From Onchocerca lupi (lineage: Eukaryota; Nematoda; Chromadorea; Rhabditida; Onchocercidae): DNA of 64,000 nt. The translations under genes were made by a program, and so were the position numbers. Location of the stretch: the NCBI GenBank assembly GCA_028564675.1, contig JAOVVO010000034.1:62001-126000 (forward strand). The letters run 5' to 3'. Of the stretch, positions 22,101 through 35,932 are shown piece after piece. The notes beneath the pieces are model-generated. The model was given only the letters and a program-made list of their open reading frames with translations. It made no database searches and was not told where the DNA came from. Position 1 is the first letter of the stretch. Every line of letters begins with the position of its first letter.

Positions 22101-25100
22101 AAATAGTTAAAGAAGCTGCGAATTTTCTTTATCAACAATATTTATCACAAGAAGTGATAAGTTTTACTTTTACTAGATAACTTTGATTTAGTTAAGGATC
22201 AGATTTAGTATTGATCGTATTATCATTACATTTACGCTTAGTGCTAAAATTCTTATTACGTTGGAATAAATTAGATGAACGGGATTTAGTTTCACCCATG
22301 CAACATATTTTGTAAATATTTAATATAGTTAAAGTCTATGTAGTGAGATTTTTCTTTTATTCAGGCAGTTACACGAATTTCATTGGATGATGTTACAGTG
22401 AAAAAGTTATTAATGCGTATTCGAAACGATGTTTCTCCTGACATGTGGTTTGAACAAGTACAGGCAAAGATTGTTGATATTTTGCGAACAGTATGTTTTT
22501 TTTTTTTAATCGAAATATTTCATGAAACAGTTTCTTCCACATTTTGGTATCCATTTATATAGTATTAAGGATATTTTAACGCTAGGATCAAAAAAAATTG
22601 ATGAAGTATTGGTTCAACAGCCTTTATTGAGTACAAATTTGTAGGCCTTTATTAAATTAAAAATTTGTTCAAATTTTAAAATTGCAACAAAGAAAAAAAT
22701 TATTGCAGGATTTGTAGCCACTAAATTTTAATAATATATTTATATTAATTTTACTGCGTTACAGGATGAACGCTTTTACAATTCTTTCAAAAAAAGTTCG
22801 ATATATATTAAAATGTTAAATGAATTTGGGCTAAATGAGGATATCAATTGTCAGGCAGCAAATTCACGATATAATGATGAAAGTAATATTAAATCAGTTG
22901 TCACACCCACGGCGTTTGAGACTAAGGTTTTCTTTTTTTTTTTTTTTTTTTGTAAATCACTATTTATTAGAAAATTGGTATTTTCAAAACTGTTAATGTT
23001 CATTAAAGCCAGTCATAATAATTAATCAAAAATTTATGTAATAAACTGAAGTTGGTTAAAATCAACGATCTTATCAGTCTTGTAATAATTAAATTATTAA
23101 ATATAATAAAAATCTCAAAATTTCGGAGGAATTTATAAACAAAAGATAGTCCTACACTTTAAGATTTCAAATGATATCGACGAGTTAAAGCGTACACACG
23201 TAGGAATGCATGTTGTCGTTGAAACACTTGGTATTGGCCAACAAGGAAAACAATCTTTTGCTCTTTATAATGTACGCGTTTCACGAATTGATATAACTGG
23301 AAAACAGAGTAGCAGTTGGAACGTTCTTCGTCGATATTCAGATTTTTATACACTCAATTCACTAATACAATCTCGTGTATGTGAAACTCTTTATTTCCTA
23401 ACATTTTTAATAATCAACTATGCTTGAAATCTTTTTAATTTTTTTTTTGAGATTTTTTCTTTTTTTTTTCTTTTATTCAAAAAATAAAATTTTTGTTCAG
23501 TGGTTTACTAACTGGCATAAATAATGGAGAAATAAGGTTTCTGTTTTCTTATAAAATGCGTCATTATGAATCAGGAGGAAAATATGAGACCGAAGTAATA
23601 TGCTAACTCTCATCTACTTATTTTGCTTAAATTCATCCTATAAACCAGAAATCCTCCGGTTGCAATGAAAGCGTACAATGTTCACATATACGTGGTATCA
23701 CCTTACACAATGCAGCATTGTTCCATTTAGTAGAAGTTGATCGTACAATTAACATAAATAGTTTTTCCAATTATTTTTAGTTTCCGAAGCTTAGCAATTT
23801 GTGTTTCCCAGGGAAGAAGACATTCAATAATCTCGACTCACGTTTTCTCGAAAAAAGGACGAAAGCACTCAACAGCTACATGATGGTTTGTTTTCTTTCT
23901 CATTCAGTTTTATTCGGAAGTTCAAATCCATTTCAAAATTGAAATTATGACTGTCTTTGCGTTGGTTAGCTAATTTTAGGAAGAGATCTTTCGTATTTGT
24001 CTTTTTTTTTCTTTTTAATCCTGCATCATCTTTAAGTATGAATTTAGAGTATCCTACAGCCATCAGTTCTAGAAGCTAATGCAGATTTGGAAACACTTAT
24101 ATTTGATTTTCTCAGCATGAAGGATTACATCGGCGAGAGAGAAGGTTTTCCGAAAAAGGTACTGTTGAAATTTGATAAATTAAGGAATTTTATTTATGGC
24201 AGGATACTTTTTTTCAAACAAATTTTTAACAGGTTATGAGCGCTGTATTTGAGCCATTAAAAAGTAGTGTGCGAGCTTTCGGAAATGCAGTAACAGCTAT
24301 GCCTGATACAGTTTATGATGGAGTAACTCGTGTGGGTGATGGTATTAATAAAGCTGCAAAACAGATCATTGATTTTCAACCGACACAGGTATCTGCTGGT
24401 GTTTAATTATACGAGATGACATCTTGGATATATCTTTGATCCATTTCTAATTTAAGCAAACAAAAGCTTTCTTTACAAAATTTAAAATAATTCTGTAAGA
24501 ATAATTCATTGGACAGTTTAACATTTGAAATTTCCCGCATTTCCAGAATTTCTTCTTTTTCTGCAGAAGTATTACATGCCATTATATATGATTTTTTGTA
24601 GGGTTTAAACGGCCTATCAAATAAAAAAGATAATTTGAGCCGTGTGGCGGCAGTTTACAATGACCAGGTAATTATTGTATAAGCGACATTTCTTTAAGTA
24701 ATAATACATTGATATAAATTAAACTGTATTATTTACATTCTTCTTTTTACGAAATAATTTATTATTGGAGTTTTTTGGGATATTTGAATATACTTGCAAA
24801 ATATTTTAAATTTTAGATTAATTATATCATTTGTTTTCAAGAAGTAAAGTATTTTAGCAATGGATGGAAAGCATACCCTTACGAGTTCTTGTGCTTTTGA
24901 TTGGGGAAGTATTCGGCGTACGTTCTCGAAATGCTTGGTTTCGAAGAAGACTGGTAGCTTTATTAAATCAGTTTGTTCATGCAACGGTGGGTACCTCACT
25001 AAATCGTAAAATTATTGATATCGTTCAATGGTTAACATCAAAGCAACAAGTTGCTCAATACCTTATTGCATTCAGGTATAAATGCTTCGGTTGAACATTT

Positions 25101-25581
25101 TATTTCTCAGAATTATTGACTATCGCGATTTTAAATTATAATTAATATTATCATTGTAAAGAAAGTTAGTAAACTATGAAAGTCATTGCCAAAATACATA
25201 AATGTTTTTTCTTTCGAATCTTCATAATTTTTATCAAATACACATATTCGAATTTGTAGAAATACAATATGGCCCGATGGGAAACTGGCGGATAGTATTG
25301 AACGTCGACCAGAAAATGAACAGCTGAGAACATTCGTTTTGGCAAGAGCTCAAATGTTGAGCGCTTTACCAGATGAATTACGACTATTTATAGGTGCTGA
25401 GATCACAAATCGAGGGATCGCAAACGTTTCCGAAGCATTTCAAAATAGTCGACTCAACCGGCGTCTTCTTTATGTCCTATTTGAAAGACTTCTTGCAAAC
25501 TTTTTTCCGGATAATCATTTTGAGAAAATTTTTACCCAATTACATGCAAAAAGCCCACGTTCGAAACCTTCCCATTCTTAA
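19166..25581 (+). CDS. sorting nexin of the SNX13/SNX25 type (PXA-RGS-PX-Nexin_C)
   Basis: Nineteen exons: 19166-19299, 19455-19656, 19860-19981, 20197-20284, 20619-20751, 20854-21026, 21116-21257, 21442-21548, 21752-21901, 22028-22153, 22365-22490, 22765-22926, 23146-23376, 23781-23885, 24060-24158, 24233-24388, 24602-24667, 24858-25075, 25260-25581; 953 aa, phases consistent. An N-terminal membrane segment (about 10-33) is followed by the PXA domain (about 113-331, with VDDVASHFRLFRRAK), an RGS-like domain (about 368-520, DERFYNSF at its end), a PX domain (about 556-690, RRYSDF at 617-622, FPGKKTFNN) and Nexin_C (about 775-950, NRKIIDIVQWLTS, WPDGKLAD, LNRRLLYV). Such proteins are tethered to ER or endosome membranes and work in endolysosomal and lipid traffic. 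Whether the orthologue is SNX13 or SNX25 cannot be settled by eye. The exon 3 end (19978 or 19981) and the exon 8 and 13 acceptors are the least certain. Confidence 0.9.
19736..19782. repeat. two-copy direct repeat in a sorting-nexin intron
   Basis: The 21-bp unit AAATATAATGTCATATAATGC occurs twice with a 26-bp period, at 19736-19756 and 19762-19782, just after a T-rich run. It is a minimal tandem repeat in intron 2. Confidence 0.7.
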
Positions 25582-26686
25582 CCCTCGAACAAAGAATTTG
25601 TTTTCAGAAAATATGGAATCCAAATTTATAAGGATTAAAAAATATCCAGGCACGAAGTTACTAATTAAGCGGAGTTAGTTCCACCCAGTGGTCTGTGAGG
25701 TAAGCCAATTAAATCTATTATTGTGTTATTCTCACTATTCATAAGATTCTTGAAACTGTCAAGCTCTTTGTTAGCAGAGATAATTTTGTTTGATCAAGCC
25801 TCGAGACTTAAATAGAAACTTATAATGGATGTTTGTCTCCCAAGTCATCCCACATTCACAGCTACTATTCATACTATACATTCGGCTTATAAAGCATTCT
25901 TTTTATCATTTCATTGATCTCATTGATATGGGTTTTTGTATGTTTGCAAGAATTATTTGTACAAGAGATGCTTTTATTTCGACTTAGCTTTTCATATTTT
26001 CATTTTCATTTTGATTCTGTTAATTTTAGTTTTATAGTGATTTCTTGTCTTTTTATTCTTCAGAACACATCCGGTCTTTTCAAGTTCTGATATCACTTTT
26101 TAAATTATGTTACTTCATAATGCCCAAGGCTTTCCGGCATGCAACCACTGTTATGTAGTATTGCCTGCCGGAACTAATTCCATCTTTGAAATTATTATAA
26201 AAATTAGAATTAGTATAAAATTAGTAGAATTTCCTTTTTTCGAACATTGTCATTAGTGAGAGCGCATTTCAAATTAATCCGAATAAAATTAAAGAGATTC
26301 TTCATCTTTCCTTTCAAACTTTAAGCAATAGGATATTTCTTATCATGAATATTGTTATTATGTAGGTAATTAACAGTTAGATCAAATTAGTTTTGTAAAG
26401 TTCCAAACAACTCCAACAATTCGGGAAGAATTAGGTATAGAAAAGTCAAGTTAAGCAATCTATCATTTACTTATTTCCCATGATTGTGAACCGCATAAAA
26501 ATGTGTGCATATGATGCAGAATTAAAATGCTAATAATACGACTAATGATTTGTAATCGAAAGTTAAAAAAAAAAAATTATTATAATTACTCGCTTGTGTT
26601 TTTCTCTATACAGAACTATCTTTTTGAAAAAACACTGCTGAAATATTAAACAAAAATTGGTATTTTGTACAAACAATAGATCTCTA
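25582..26686. other. convergent 3' regions of the sorting nexin and kelch genes
   Basis: About 1.1 kb between two stop codons that face each other. It contains an AATAAAATTAAAG motif at about 26282 that could end the sorting-nexin transcript. No coding sequence beyond chance frames. Confidence 0.5.
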
Positions 26687-29600
26687 TTAACACATCTCGA
26701 GTATCTTCAACAATTTATACCTTTTGAAATATTCAGTATCCATGTGAAGCGCTTGATAACCTCGAGATAAAATGTAACGCGCCCACGCAAAACGCAGTTG
26801 TAAAGAAGCGGGCAATACACTGACTTCTTTGACCCGTGGATATAAAACACCTAAACAAATTGCCAGTAATGGGAGCGGTTCTATCCGTTTTTTCATCACA
26901 CCACTAATTTTGATGTGTTCCTCCAACAACGCATCTGCTCCACCACACACTAAAAATGGAAAGGAAATAATACATAGCAATTCCTTATAATATTTTGATT
27001 GCCGGAACTAATCATATTATTAAAGTTATGGAACGAATGTGTTCCATGTAGTATATTCCTGACATTACAATGCTAAATAGATGCATTTTATCTATCAAAA
27101 CTGATACAAATGCAGAATTAGGCATCGGAAGAAATTCCACAATACCAGACATCTAAGGATGTCTTTTAAAGCCAGCCGTTAGCTAAGCATCTATAATTTA
27201 CATAGTCCAACCTCACAAAGTCAACTTGAGCTTCCGATAGTCTATACACCCGCATTAAGATTATTTTATTATTTAATCATTGTCATTTCTACACTAAAAA
27301 AATGAAAATCTGTCAAGGACAAGAAATCTCACCGAACAACTGTCCTTCAATAACAGCTCCCGTGTGCCACAATCTGCACGAATTCACTTCATACTTAGTA
27401 TCCACTGCAGTCCATGTTCCCAGATAATGATCACCATTGTCCTTCTTTATTTCTATCCTCCAGAAATCAGAGAGTGCCCGGGCTTCATTCGAATACCCAC
27501 CATAAAGCAAAGCCTGATTTGGAAATAGTGTATTGAGTGAACACCATGTTCTGCCTTCCGGTTCGTTTATTCCTGTCACCTCACTGAAATTTTTATTCTG
27601 AAATCTGAAAATATGAGTTTTGGAAACAAGACAAAAGTTTCATAAAAATAAAACTGTTCAGGAATAAATGAAGTTTTACATTTGCGTCCAAATGAGAGAC
27701 GACAGATCAAGCAGATATAAATCATTCAATCGCTGATTTTTGTTTCGTCCACCGAAGAGTAAGATATTATCAAATTTTTCGAGAAATGTGCATGCAGATG
27801 CTGCACGAGCTGAAGGTATCGTTCCTCCGACTCTAAAAATGCTTGAAAATCGATCGCAAAAAGATTGCTAATTTTAGCAAAAACACTTCAGGTATGTCAT
27901 TAATAATCAGTAAGAAACTATACATATTTTCACGAAAACTCTAATCTACATTTTGAAATTAAGATGAAAAAAAGATTCTATCCCAATAATTTTTGAATAT
28001 TTCTTCTATAAAAGAATCGACTTACTTTGCAAGAGTCCAGTTCAACTGCTTTCCTGAGTCAGGATCAAAAATTAGTAACTGGTTATTCCAGTAAAAGGGG
28101 CTGTTATCATCACTGACAAACTCTCCCACATCTCTCAAATATAGTGCTGAATTTGGCATATCGAAAGGGCGCGGTCCGTACCCACCAAAGTAGTAACATC
28201 TAATAAAATAAATTTTTGATTGTTGCATGATATTTTTAGCATCATGTAGACTGATGATAATGACCTCTTACGATTTGTTATAGCAGAGATACTAGATTGC
28301 AAAACATTGACAATGTATTAGCTCATAGAGCATAAAGAATACAAAAATCTATTTCAATTTAAATACTTGCTTTTATCCCCTGTTCAATGGTTTTTTTTTT
28401 TTTTTTCAAAAAATCTGAAATACCCTTTGACTTCATGATTATAAAGAATTTATCGTATTGCTTGATTTATTGATTGAAATTGTAAAAATTGCATTCGTTT
28501 TGACAAAACAGTTCGGTGAAACTTCATTATGCATGATGATCTGCTAAAAATCAATACACTACATAAATAGTCTCATGAAACTTAGTAAACTGTTAAATAT
28601 AATACAGAATTCTAACTTTTTTCTATAACACCATCCAGCCATTTTATCTCGAGGTGTTGGTATCAGACTATCGTCGTCAGTAACAATCAGTGACCATCGT
28701 TCTTGTACCAAATCCAAAACGTACATTGCCGATGAATAGCCTTCCAGAATATTATTAGGAGCTGCTGCAAAATTTCCTAGTACAACATATAATACTTGAA
28801 CGCAGCAGTAAACACCATAATTTGACACTTTCGGGAAATTAATTTAATCTAAATTTGAAGTCAAAAAAATGCTACACATGGTATCCTCAGAGGTCACAAT
28901 ATTTAATCCAGTGCTTCATAGCAAAATTTACATGCATCAAGAGGTTGATGGATATAATTGTTTTCATAAATGAAAAAGAGGAATACTGACTAAATGGAAA
29001 GAATGAGGATAAGTCAAGAAATTTAGATAACTAGCAATCTGCAGAATTTAAGCATTCGATGACTTAATACCAGCTGTTTATAAATAGATCGAGCCTACGT
29101 TTAATCAACTGATATAAAATTTTAAAAAATATAAAATTTTAATAACTGGTGGTCGAAATTTGCTCAGCTTGATTTTGTAGAAATCATCTGCTAGAGGTAA
29201 AAGGCCTTAGACTGCAATAAGATAAAACCAAAGCTCTCATATTTTTTATTTATTGTTTTACTTTCAAGTGTTTGCATTACCGAATTTTCGATCCTCCATG
29301 TTTAAAGTGCTGAAGTTTGGAACAAAAAAAACAAAGCAACTATATCAATAAATTGATAAATGCCTAAACTTCGTAATACAAATTTGATTCAATAAATGCA
29401 ACTTAAAACAAAAGTACTTCGAGAAGTATCTGCGCAAATTTCTTATATAATTCATAATTATAAAAACAATTTGCGCAGATAATTTTTTCGTTTTTAGATA
29501 AGATATTAGATAAAATTTTTATAACTATCATAAGTACTGATTCATTTTGACCGCTATGATGTCGTCATGAAATCTAATTATTAGACTCTATTTACATTCC

Positions 29601-30642
29601 AGTATAAATGATTATATAATGAACCAGATGGTTACAGATGAAAAAGCTATTATTCCTTCAGAAATCTAAATTTTCACAGAAAAAAAGCAAGTTAATCATG
29701 CTTGAAAGAAAACGATTTCAAAGCAATAACTTCGTAGCGACTTTTCTCCTGCACGTCATGATATTATATGAATTTCAACTAATATGAAGTTATCCGAAAT
29801 GAATGAAATTAACACTTACAGCGTCGGACGTATCCTCCAAAAATAAAAACACAACAGTCACATAATATGGCACAAGCACCACTAGTTGATGGAGGTACAT
29901 CGCCATGTGGAACATGATAAAGTATCCTGAAATGATGAACCATTTGTAATTTTTTGGAATTTCTAATTGTGAGAAAGTAAATATTTAAATCACGAAAACG
30001 CCAAACGGACAAAACGAACCACTTCACATCGTTACATCCCGCCAGCAAACCAGCAGGTAATATGTACAGAAATGAGGAAGAACGATACCGAAAATCATTA
30101 TCTTCCGCGCGGTAATAACCACCCCATATAATCAATGCTTTATTGTATTTAATCATTATGTGTCCAACAACTGGACTTACCTCCTTGCTATCATCATCCT
30201 GCAATTGTTTCAGCTTTAATATGACCTGACATAAATGCAGAATGTCTTTTTTTTTAATCTACCAATTTCAAAAAACAAATTTCCTCTGCTAATATGAATA
30301 AAACTATACAGACATAGGAAACACACTATAAAAATGCAAAAGATGGGTGCGGCAATTCTTGAATAATGAATGCAAATTAGACTTGTGAGAGACGATATAA
30401 AAAGATTTCTAATAATCAGTCTTGATGAACTTGGGATAATGAACAATGCAGACAGCAAATGACCATGTGAGAATGTTACCGATTGATAGTGAATTGAAGA
30501 AATTAATACGCGAGACGTCAGAAGCCAGGTGAGATGAAAAAAAAATATATACATGAAAATATTAACAGATTACCACGATCTGATAAGGCAGTCGATGATT
30601 ACTCCAAGATACTTCAGCGCCTTCCGGTGGCCCAGCAAACAT
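26687..30642 (-). CDS. KLHDC2: kelch-repeat protein of the KLHDC2 family
   Basis: Eight exons: 30642-30574, 30198-30020, 29926-29820, 28764-28617, 28199-28026, 27832-27680, 27583-27333, 26949-26687; 447 aa; phases consistent. Six kelch blades are visible from their GG doublets: IIWGGYYR, CCVFIFGGYVRR, KCYYFGGYGPRP, ILLFGGRNKN, ALLYGGYSN and FVCGGADA. Family-specific features include GDVPPSTSGAC, PTPRDKMAGWCY, EGRTWCSL and RLWHTG, which line up with human KLHDC2 (406 aa). That protein is a CUL2 ubiquitin-ligase receptor that binds C-terminal diglycine degrons; a similar role is inferred. The C-terminal tail is basic and somewhat longer than in the human protein. Exon 7 could begin 15 nt earlier, since two in-phase CAGs are present. 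The start exon is short (23 codons). Confidence 0.87.
29427..29481. repeat. perfect 14-bp inverted repeat with 27-nt loop
   Basis: TATCTGCGCAAATT at 29427-29440 is exactly complementary to AATTTGCGCAGATA at 29468-29481. It lies in the ~1-kb third intron of the kelch gene. The GC-containing stem stands out in AT-rich sequence. It could be a transposon terminus pair, a hairpin or chance. Confidence 0.75.
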
Positions 30643-31652
30643 TGTTACTATAATGCACTGCAATGAGAATATCGAGATAAACAGGACTGACTAGATTACA
30701 TATTATAAAGTGATCGTTAGAGCAAGACAGAAGACTTAAGATATAAATGGAAGTAATTAAACAAAAGCGATCACTTATTTTTTATAAATCTTAATATCCC
30801 TACTAGATTATAACTCAGAAAATCGTCGGAACTTACATCACTTACGCAACTCGGGAGAAACCAAGATATAATGCACGAAAACAAGTAAATAAATTGTGAG
30901 GTAAATGAAGAGAAAAAGGAGAAAGGAGAACGCAATTACATTCGTAATAATTAAGTAGAGAAAAAAAGAGGTGAGAAGCATTATAATTCCATTAACTCTT
31001 TCAGTTTACAGTTGACTTTTGACCTCACTCTAATCCTCTAATCCCTGATTCTTGTTTAACTACATAATGAACTTTATAATCTTCATCACCCTACCCCTTA
31101 ACTCCAACTTAATCCTGCGACTGCCCCGCAGTCAATCAATTTTACCACGAACAATCGTCAGCGCCTACATTCCAAAATAAAAAAAAAAAAAAAGCCGATA
31201 AGAAGAAAACCAATCTTATACGGAACCATCCTTGTCACATATTAAATCTTGATTGCGCTATGTTGCTATGACTAAATGACTAAGGCATCTATGAACATTA
31301 CTGTTCCCTCAGAATAGCATGCAGAGCGCAAGGAAATCGCATTCTCGCAGATTTGATATTTGACATTTCAGAAAGGCTTATTTGGCGTACAGTTTCTTCA
31401 TTTTACCGTATTGAACTAATTTTCATCGCTGAATATGAAAATGTGAATATCAATGTCTGTCACTTTATTAAATGCAAGTCTGTACTGAAATATACAATAA
31501 ACATACTTACAATGTTTTATCTGAAAAGAAAGCATATTGTAATAAAAGAAACACTGCATTTGATCACGAAGTGAGAGGCAAATTGAGCGATGCCTCAGGC
31601 AGTAACTCGTTTAATTTCAAAAAAGTTGAAGGAAAAAAGTGAAATTGCAATA
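30643..31652. other. 1-kb region upstream of the kelch gene
   Basis: Lies between the kelch start and the 3' end of the fibrinogen-domain gene, both leftward. A C-rich patch (about 31088-31165) and a run of A at about 31181-31194 are the only notable points. It probably holds the kelch promoter. No gene is seen. Confidence 0.45.
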
Positions 31653-34600
31653 TTAGGATGGTTTCTTCGGAGGAGGTATGTATCCTCGAGGTCGAATGAG
31701 CATTTGCACCGCAGAAAGACGTTTTCCATTCCAGTTAAGTCCAGGATATGTACCTTGGGCTTTATTCGTAGCTGTTAAAACACCTTTTTGTTGGCATCCT
31801 TTTCTCCACCATCCACCTCCACCGACACATTCTTTCTCTGAACTGGTTATGAATGGACATAGTTGACTTTGGGTTAATTCGTTTGCTGCTAAAACAGAAG
31901 AATTTGCAGAAATCTCGCATTTCTCTCTAAAATTTAGCGAAAATTTGAAAAATGCTATCAAAAACAATAACTCTGAGCAAAGTTTAGCAGCATATAAAAT
32001 ATGGCCTAGTTCATTATATTTGTGACAAGAAAAAGAAAGAAAACAAACTATCCATGCCATTCCGATAAATGATACTTCCAATATTTAATCGATAATCCAG
32101 GGATTTTTCATAAACGATAAAGTGCGAATAGCGAACTGTAATTATCTGCCCATTGCTCGCCGTAAGTAATCTTAAAAGTAATTCATTCGTGCACTGAGGA
32201 CGATTAGTCAAGCGATACATGCGCTCCAGTCCTGAAATTGAGAATTTCGTGGAATTTGCTATATTTAAAAATGTTATGAATATAATTGTCCTCGTTAAAA
32301 TTAAGTACCATAATTCAAAACAATAAGATTGTCTAATTTGTTACTGAAATCGCTCTATGGAGCTATTTCTTATATTAGACATGTGGGTAAATTTTGGAAT
32401 TTTTATTGGAATGAGATTTATTTCATTGCATACATCTCAAGAATTGTTTATTAATAAACAATATTATAGTACAGAGACATTTTAGCTCTATAGGATTGAA
32501 AAGAGGACTAAATTCTCATTAAAATTTTATTGAAATGTGAATAAAAACTAACCAATCCAGAAATTCGAATCGTCTAGACTGAAACCATTTTCATATTCCA
32601 AGATATCTTTGTCAAAATTGAGTGATGTATTAAACCGTTGCATGATTATCTGGAAATAACTTGTTCAATTTTGTCTTCGACTGATCAGTGGAAAATGATT
32701 ATTATCTCTGTTCGCCATATCTAATCCAATCTATCAGATTTATATTCAGCTGCCGGCACTGACTAAGCGCATTTGCTAAATAATAGATTTCAAACAAAAA
32801 GCTTTATTTCAAAAAGTTTGCTCTATGTGGGTACTACAAATTTTTCCACTTCACTCACAACCTATTTTCAGCACTTATACATATGGTCTTCTGCTTTTAA
32901 TTACTACCTAAAAATTCCATCCTCTTTCCACAATCTGTTAATTTTCTACTATTTTTCTCAGAAAGTTAGGTGCTTCTTTGCAATTTTGAGGAAAGTAACA
33001 AATGAATTTTTGTAACGCTAGAGAGAATTAAAGATATATAAGCCAAATAAATGTCATATTTATGTTTCATTAAGTCAACGATATGTCTTCAGAAACTCAC
33101 TGTCCATCCACCGCCAAATAGATTCATCTCACAGTGGGCGATAAAGGGACACAGTTCAGGCTTAGAGCAACTCCAGTCATTGAGCTTAAATAGACCTGAT
33201 CCCACAGAATGATAACGTCTCTGCAAATCGGCACAGTCACTACTGAAAGCTGGAGCTGAAACATTTTAATGAAAATATGCTTCATATGAACATATAATAA
33301 TTTTTCTTCATTCACAAGCTTACAATAGCCGAAATCGCCGATAGTGCTGTTGTAAATATTATTAAGACACCAAATTACTCGAATGAAGTTATTTTGATTC
33401 TTCTCTGTTGCCTTATTTGAAGCATCTATTATTACTGCATTTCATCGTTGGATCACTTCAGTAATTACTCTTTAGTTAGGATATAGTTAGCTCCACTATT
33501 TCATCGATTGTTAAAGGGAAAATGAGATCTTCGTGTTTTGCAGCTACCAGAAATTGAATTCTGCCATGCTTCAGCAATATCCAATTGCTATCATTTTTTG
33601 TATTGACGAGATATTTCTCGTCGAATATTAATGGGGTAATTTAAAATAAATCTTTTTCAGGATGTTACCGAATGTCAAAGAAACATGACAAGAAAACATT
33701 TTTTAACTTTAAACTAACCTAAAAAAGGTATACAAAGACCGGAAGAAGTACGCGAATAGCCCAATGGACAGTCACATATAAACATGCCAATAGCCGGATT
33801 GAAACTGCATTGCTTCGGTTTCTGACACATTTCAGTTCCAGCTATGTCTTTACAATATCCTGCACAATAAATAACATTTCGGTCACAGATAAGTAATTTA
33901 ATGATTAAGATTATTAATACCTAAAGATGATACAAATAAGAAAGTAAAGCAAGAAACAAAAAAAAAAAAAAAAAAAGAAATGGAATATAATGAAAAAATA
34001 TGACTAAGTATTTTAGCGTTTTAAATTTCAATCAATAATTTCATTTATCTGTAACATCTTAACTTATCATACACATGTAGAGCGATGATCAAAACAATCA
34101 ATAAAATACTGTTAGCTTTTAAGTTCCTCTTCAGCCGGAATAAAACTTCCATTTTGATATATCGTGACAAAAAAAAAAATTTTTTCTGGATTTTATATTC
34201 GCCTACTTTTATTGGTTTCTTTCAATTCAAAATAATACTTTCATCACTTCCATCGCTACATTGTTCAATACCATCTAAGACATCGACAATGGATATACAT
34301 TCGTGTGAGGTGATACACTGAAATTCGCCTTCTAGGCATCCTTCCATTCGACCTAAATAAATCGTGCAAAAAAAATTACTTGATTATTACAACGGAGAGA
34401 AACAGAAACAAAAATAAAATTGACGACAATAATAGATATTTGTTTATAAAATTACATGAGTGACAGATAAAAATGTAATGTTGAGAAAGATTATATAAAA
34501 TTGTTATTACTTTTAATAGGAGCATCCACATCAAACGGAGATGCTATAGTTGAACTTATTTCGGTCTGATTGCAACCTGGCAACTGAAGAGCGCAAAGAT

Positions 34601-35932
34601 CTAGAATTAGTGTAGTATTAGAAATAATATGCTTTATATCATTATTTTGTTAATCTATCAAAATTTTGGAATTTCATATTTTGACATGTGGGTAGGAAGT
34701 ATCGAGAGATAAATGAGAAATATGAATGCAAGTTTCACGTGATCATTCATTGCATGAATATGAAATGAATTAAATCGAGCTCAATCGTAAGTCTTCTATC
34801 CAAGTCTATGAATCACTTTGATAAAATCTTTAAACGTAGAAATTTAGAGTTTTTCATTTCCCTTGCAAATTATCCTGAATATCACTGCAACATTTGTTAC
34901 CTTCATCTGAGCCATCAGCACAATCATCAATACCATCTCCAATCCAGTGAGGTAAAACACAGTTGTCTGTTGATGTGCATTTGAAATGCTCAAGCTCTGA
35001 GCATATATTTCGCCCTGTAAAAGAGGAAACTTTCAGAAATTGATCCTTCACAAAGGAAAATAAACACTACTTTAAGACAAAATGAAAAGCTAAAAGGAGA
35101 GATAAAATTAGCAATGAAAAATAAACATCGACGGTCGCTGCACTGCATATCACGCTCTTCCATTTTAACACATTTTCCACATCCGCGCCTTATTTTTGAA
35201 TCACATAGCATTTTGTTCACTGGACATTCTGTAAAAGGGATGACTGATAATAATCGGTTTATGATATGAATTATCAACACGATTAATTTTTCTTTGTTTT
35301 CAAAATTGTGGATATTAAGCAGCACCTTCATCAGCTGCATTTGGACAATCAGCGAAACAATCTCTCACTGCTGCGAGTGTTACACAAACTTGTGGGCCAT
35401 TAGGATCGCAATCAAAGCTGGCCAGACATCGGCCACCAATATGTCCCGGATATTCTGTAAATTTCGTCACAGAAAAGAATAGATACTCATCATTAAATTG
35501 ATAATCTAAAATAATTTTCTTAGTAAGCACTCTTTACCAACGAATGACACACAAGCAGTTAAATATTCTTCGATCATACTATCTGTCAATAGGAGTTGGA
35601 CAAAAATAAATCCTGTTTTTCTTTCCCATCTTCTCTATACTAATCATTAATATTGATAATTGGGTAACAAAATATAAGATATTTAGCTTTCCAATGAATG
35701 ATGTACATTTTAGATCAATAAAATGAGTTTTTTTTTTTTAATCATAACGTCTGACAGAATCCTCGTGGAATTTGACGGTAATTGATAATTACTGTATCGA
35801 GTGATTAGGGACAGTAATTGCTAAGTACTGTATGGAATAAAAAGAATAACCTGTAGGAAATGGAATATGCGCGTGTGAACAATGAAGGATGACGAAGAAT
35901 TGAGGAATGAGATGAGCGACATTTGTCCGCAT
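31653..35932 (-). CDS. secreted LDLa / EGF-like / fibrinogen C-terminal domain protein
   Basis: Eleven exons: 35932-35851, 35454-35326, 35228-35127, 35014-34901, 34600-34511, 34352-34239, 33859-33719, 33255-33101, 32649-32553, 32231-32049, 31888-31653; 480 aa; phases consistent. A signal peptide (about 1-22, LIPQFFVILHCS) precedes an LDLa-like module (CPNAADEG), a short cysteine segment, an LDLa module (CADGSDEG), a linker, another LDLa (CSDGSDES) and an EGF-like module ending CDCPLGYS (about 211-257). The fibrinogen-related domain follows (about 258-480): DCADLQ, NLFGGGWT, MQRFN, FWIG, GGGGWWRKGC and MLIRPRG before the tail. All eight early junctions are phase 1, typical of shuffled extracellular modules. 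Expected to be secreted and to bind a ligand or sugar, as other FReD lectins do. The exact function is unknown. Confidence 0.88.
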
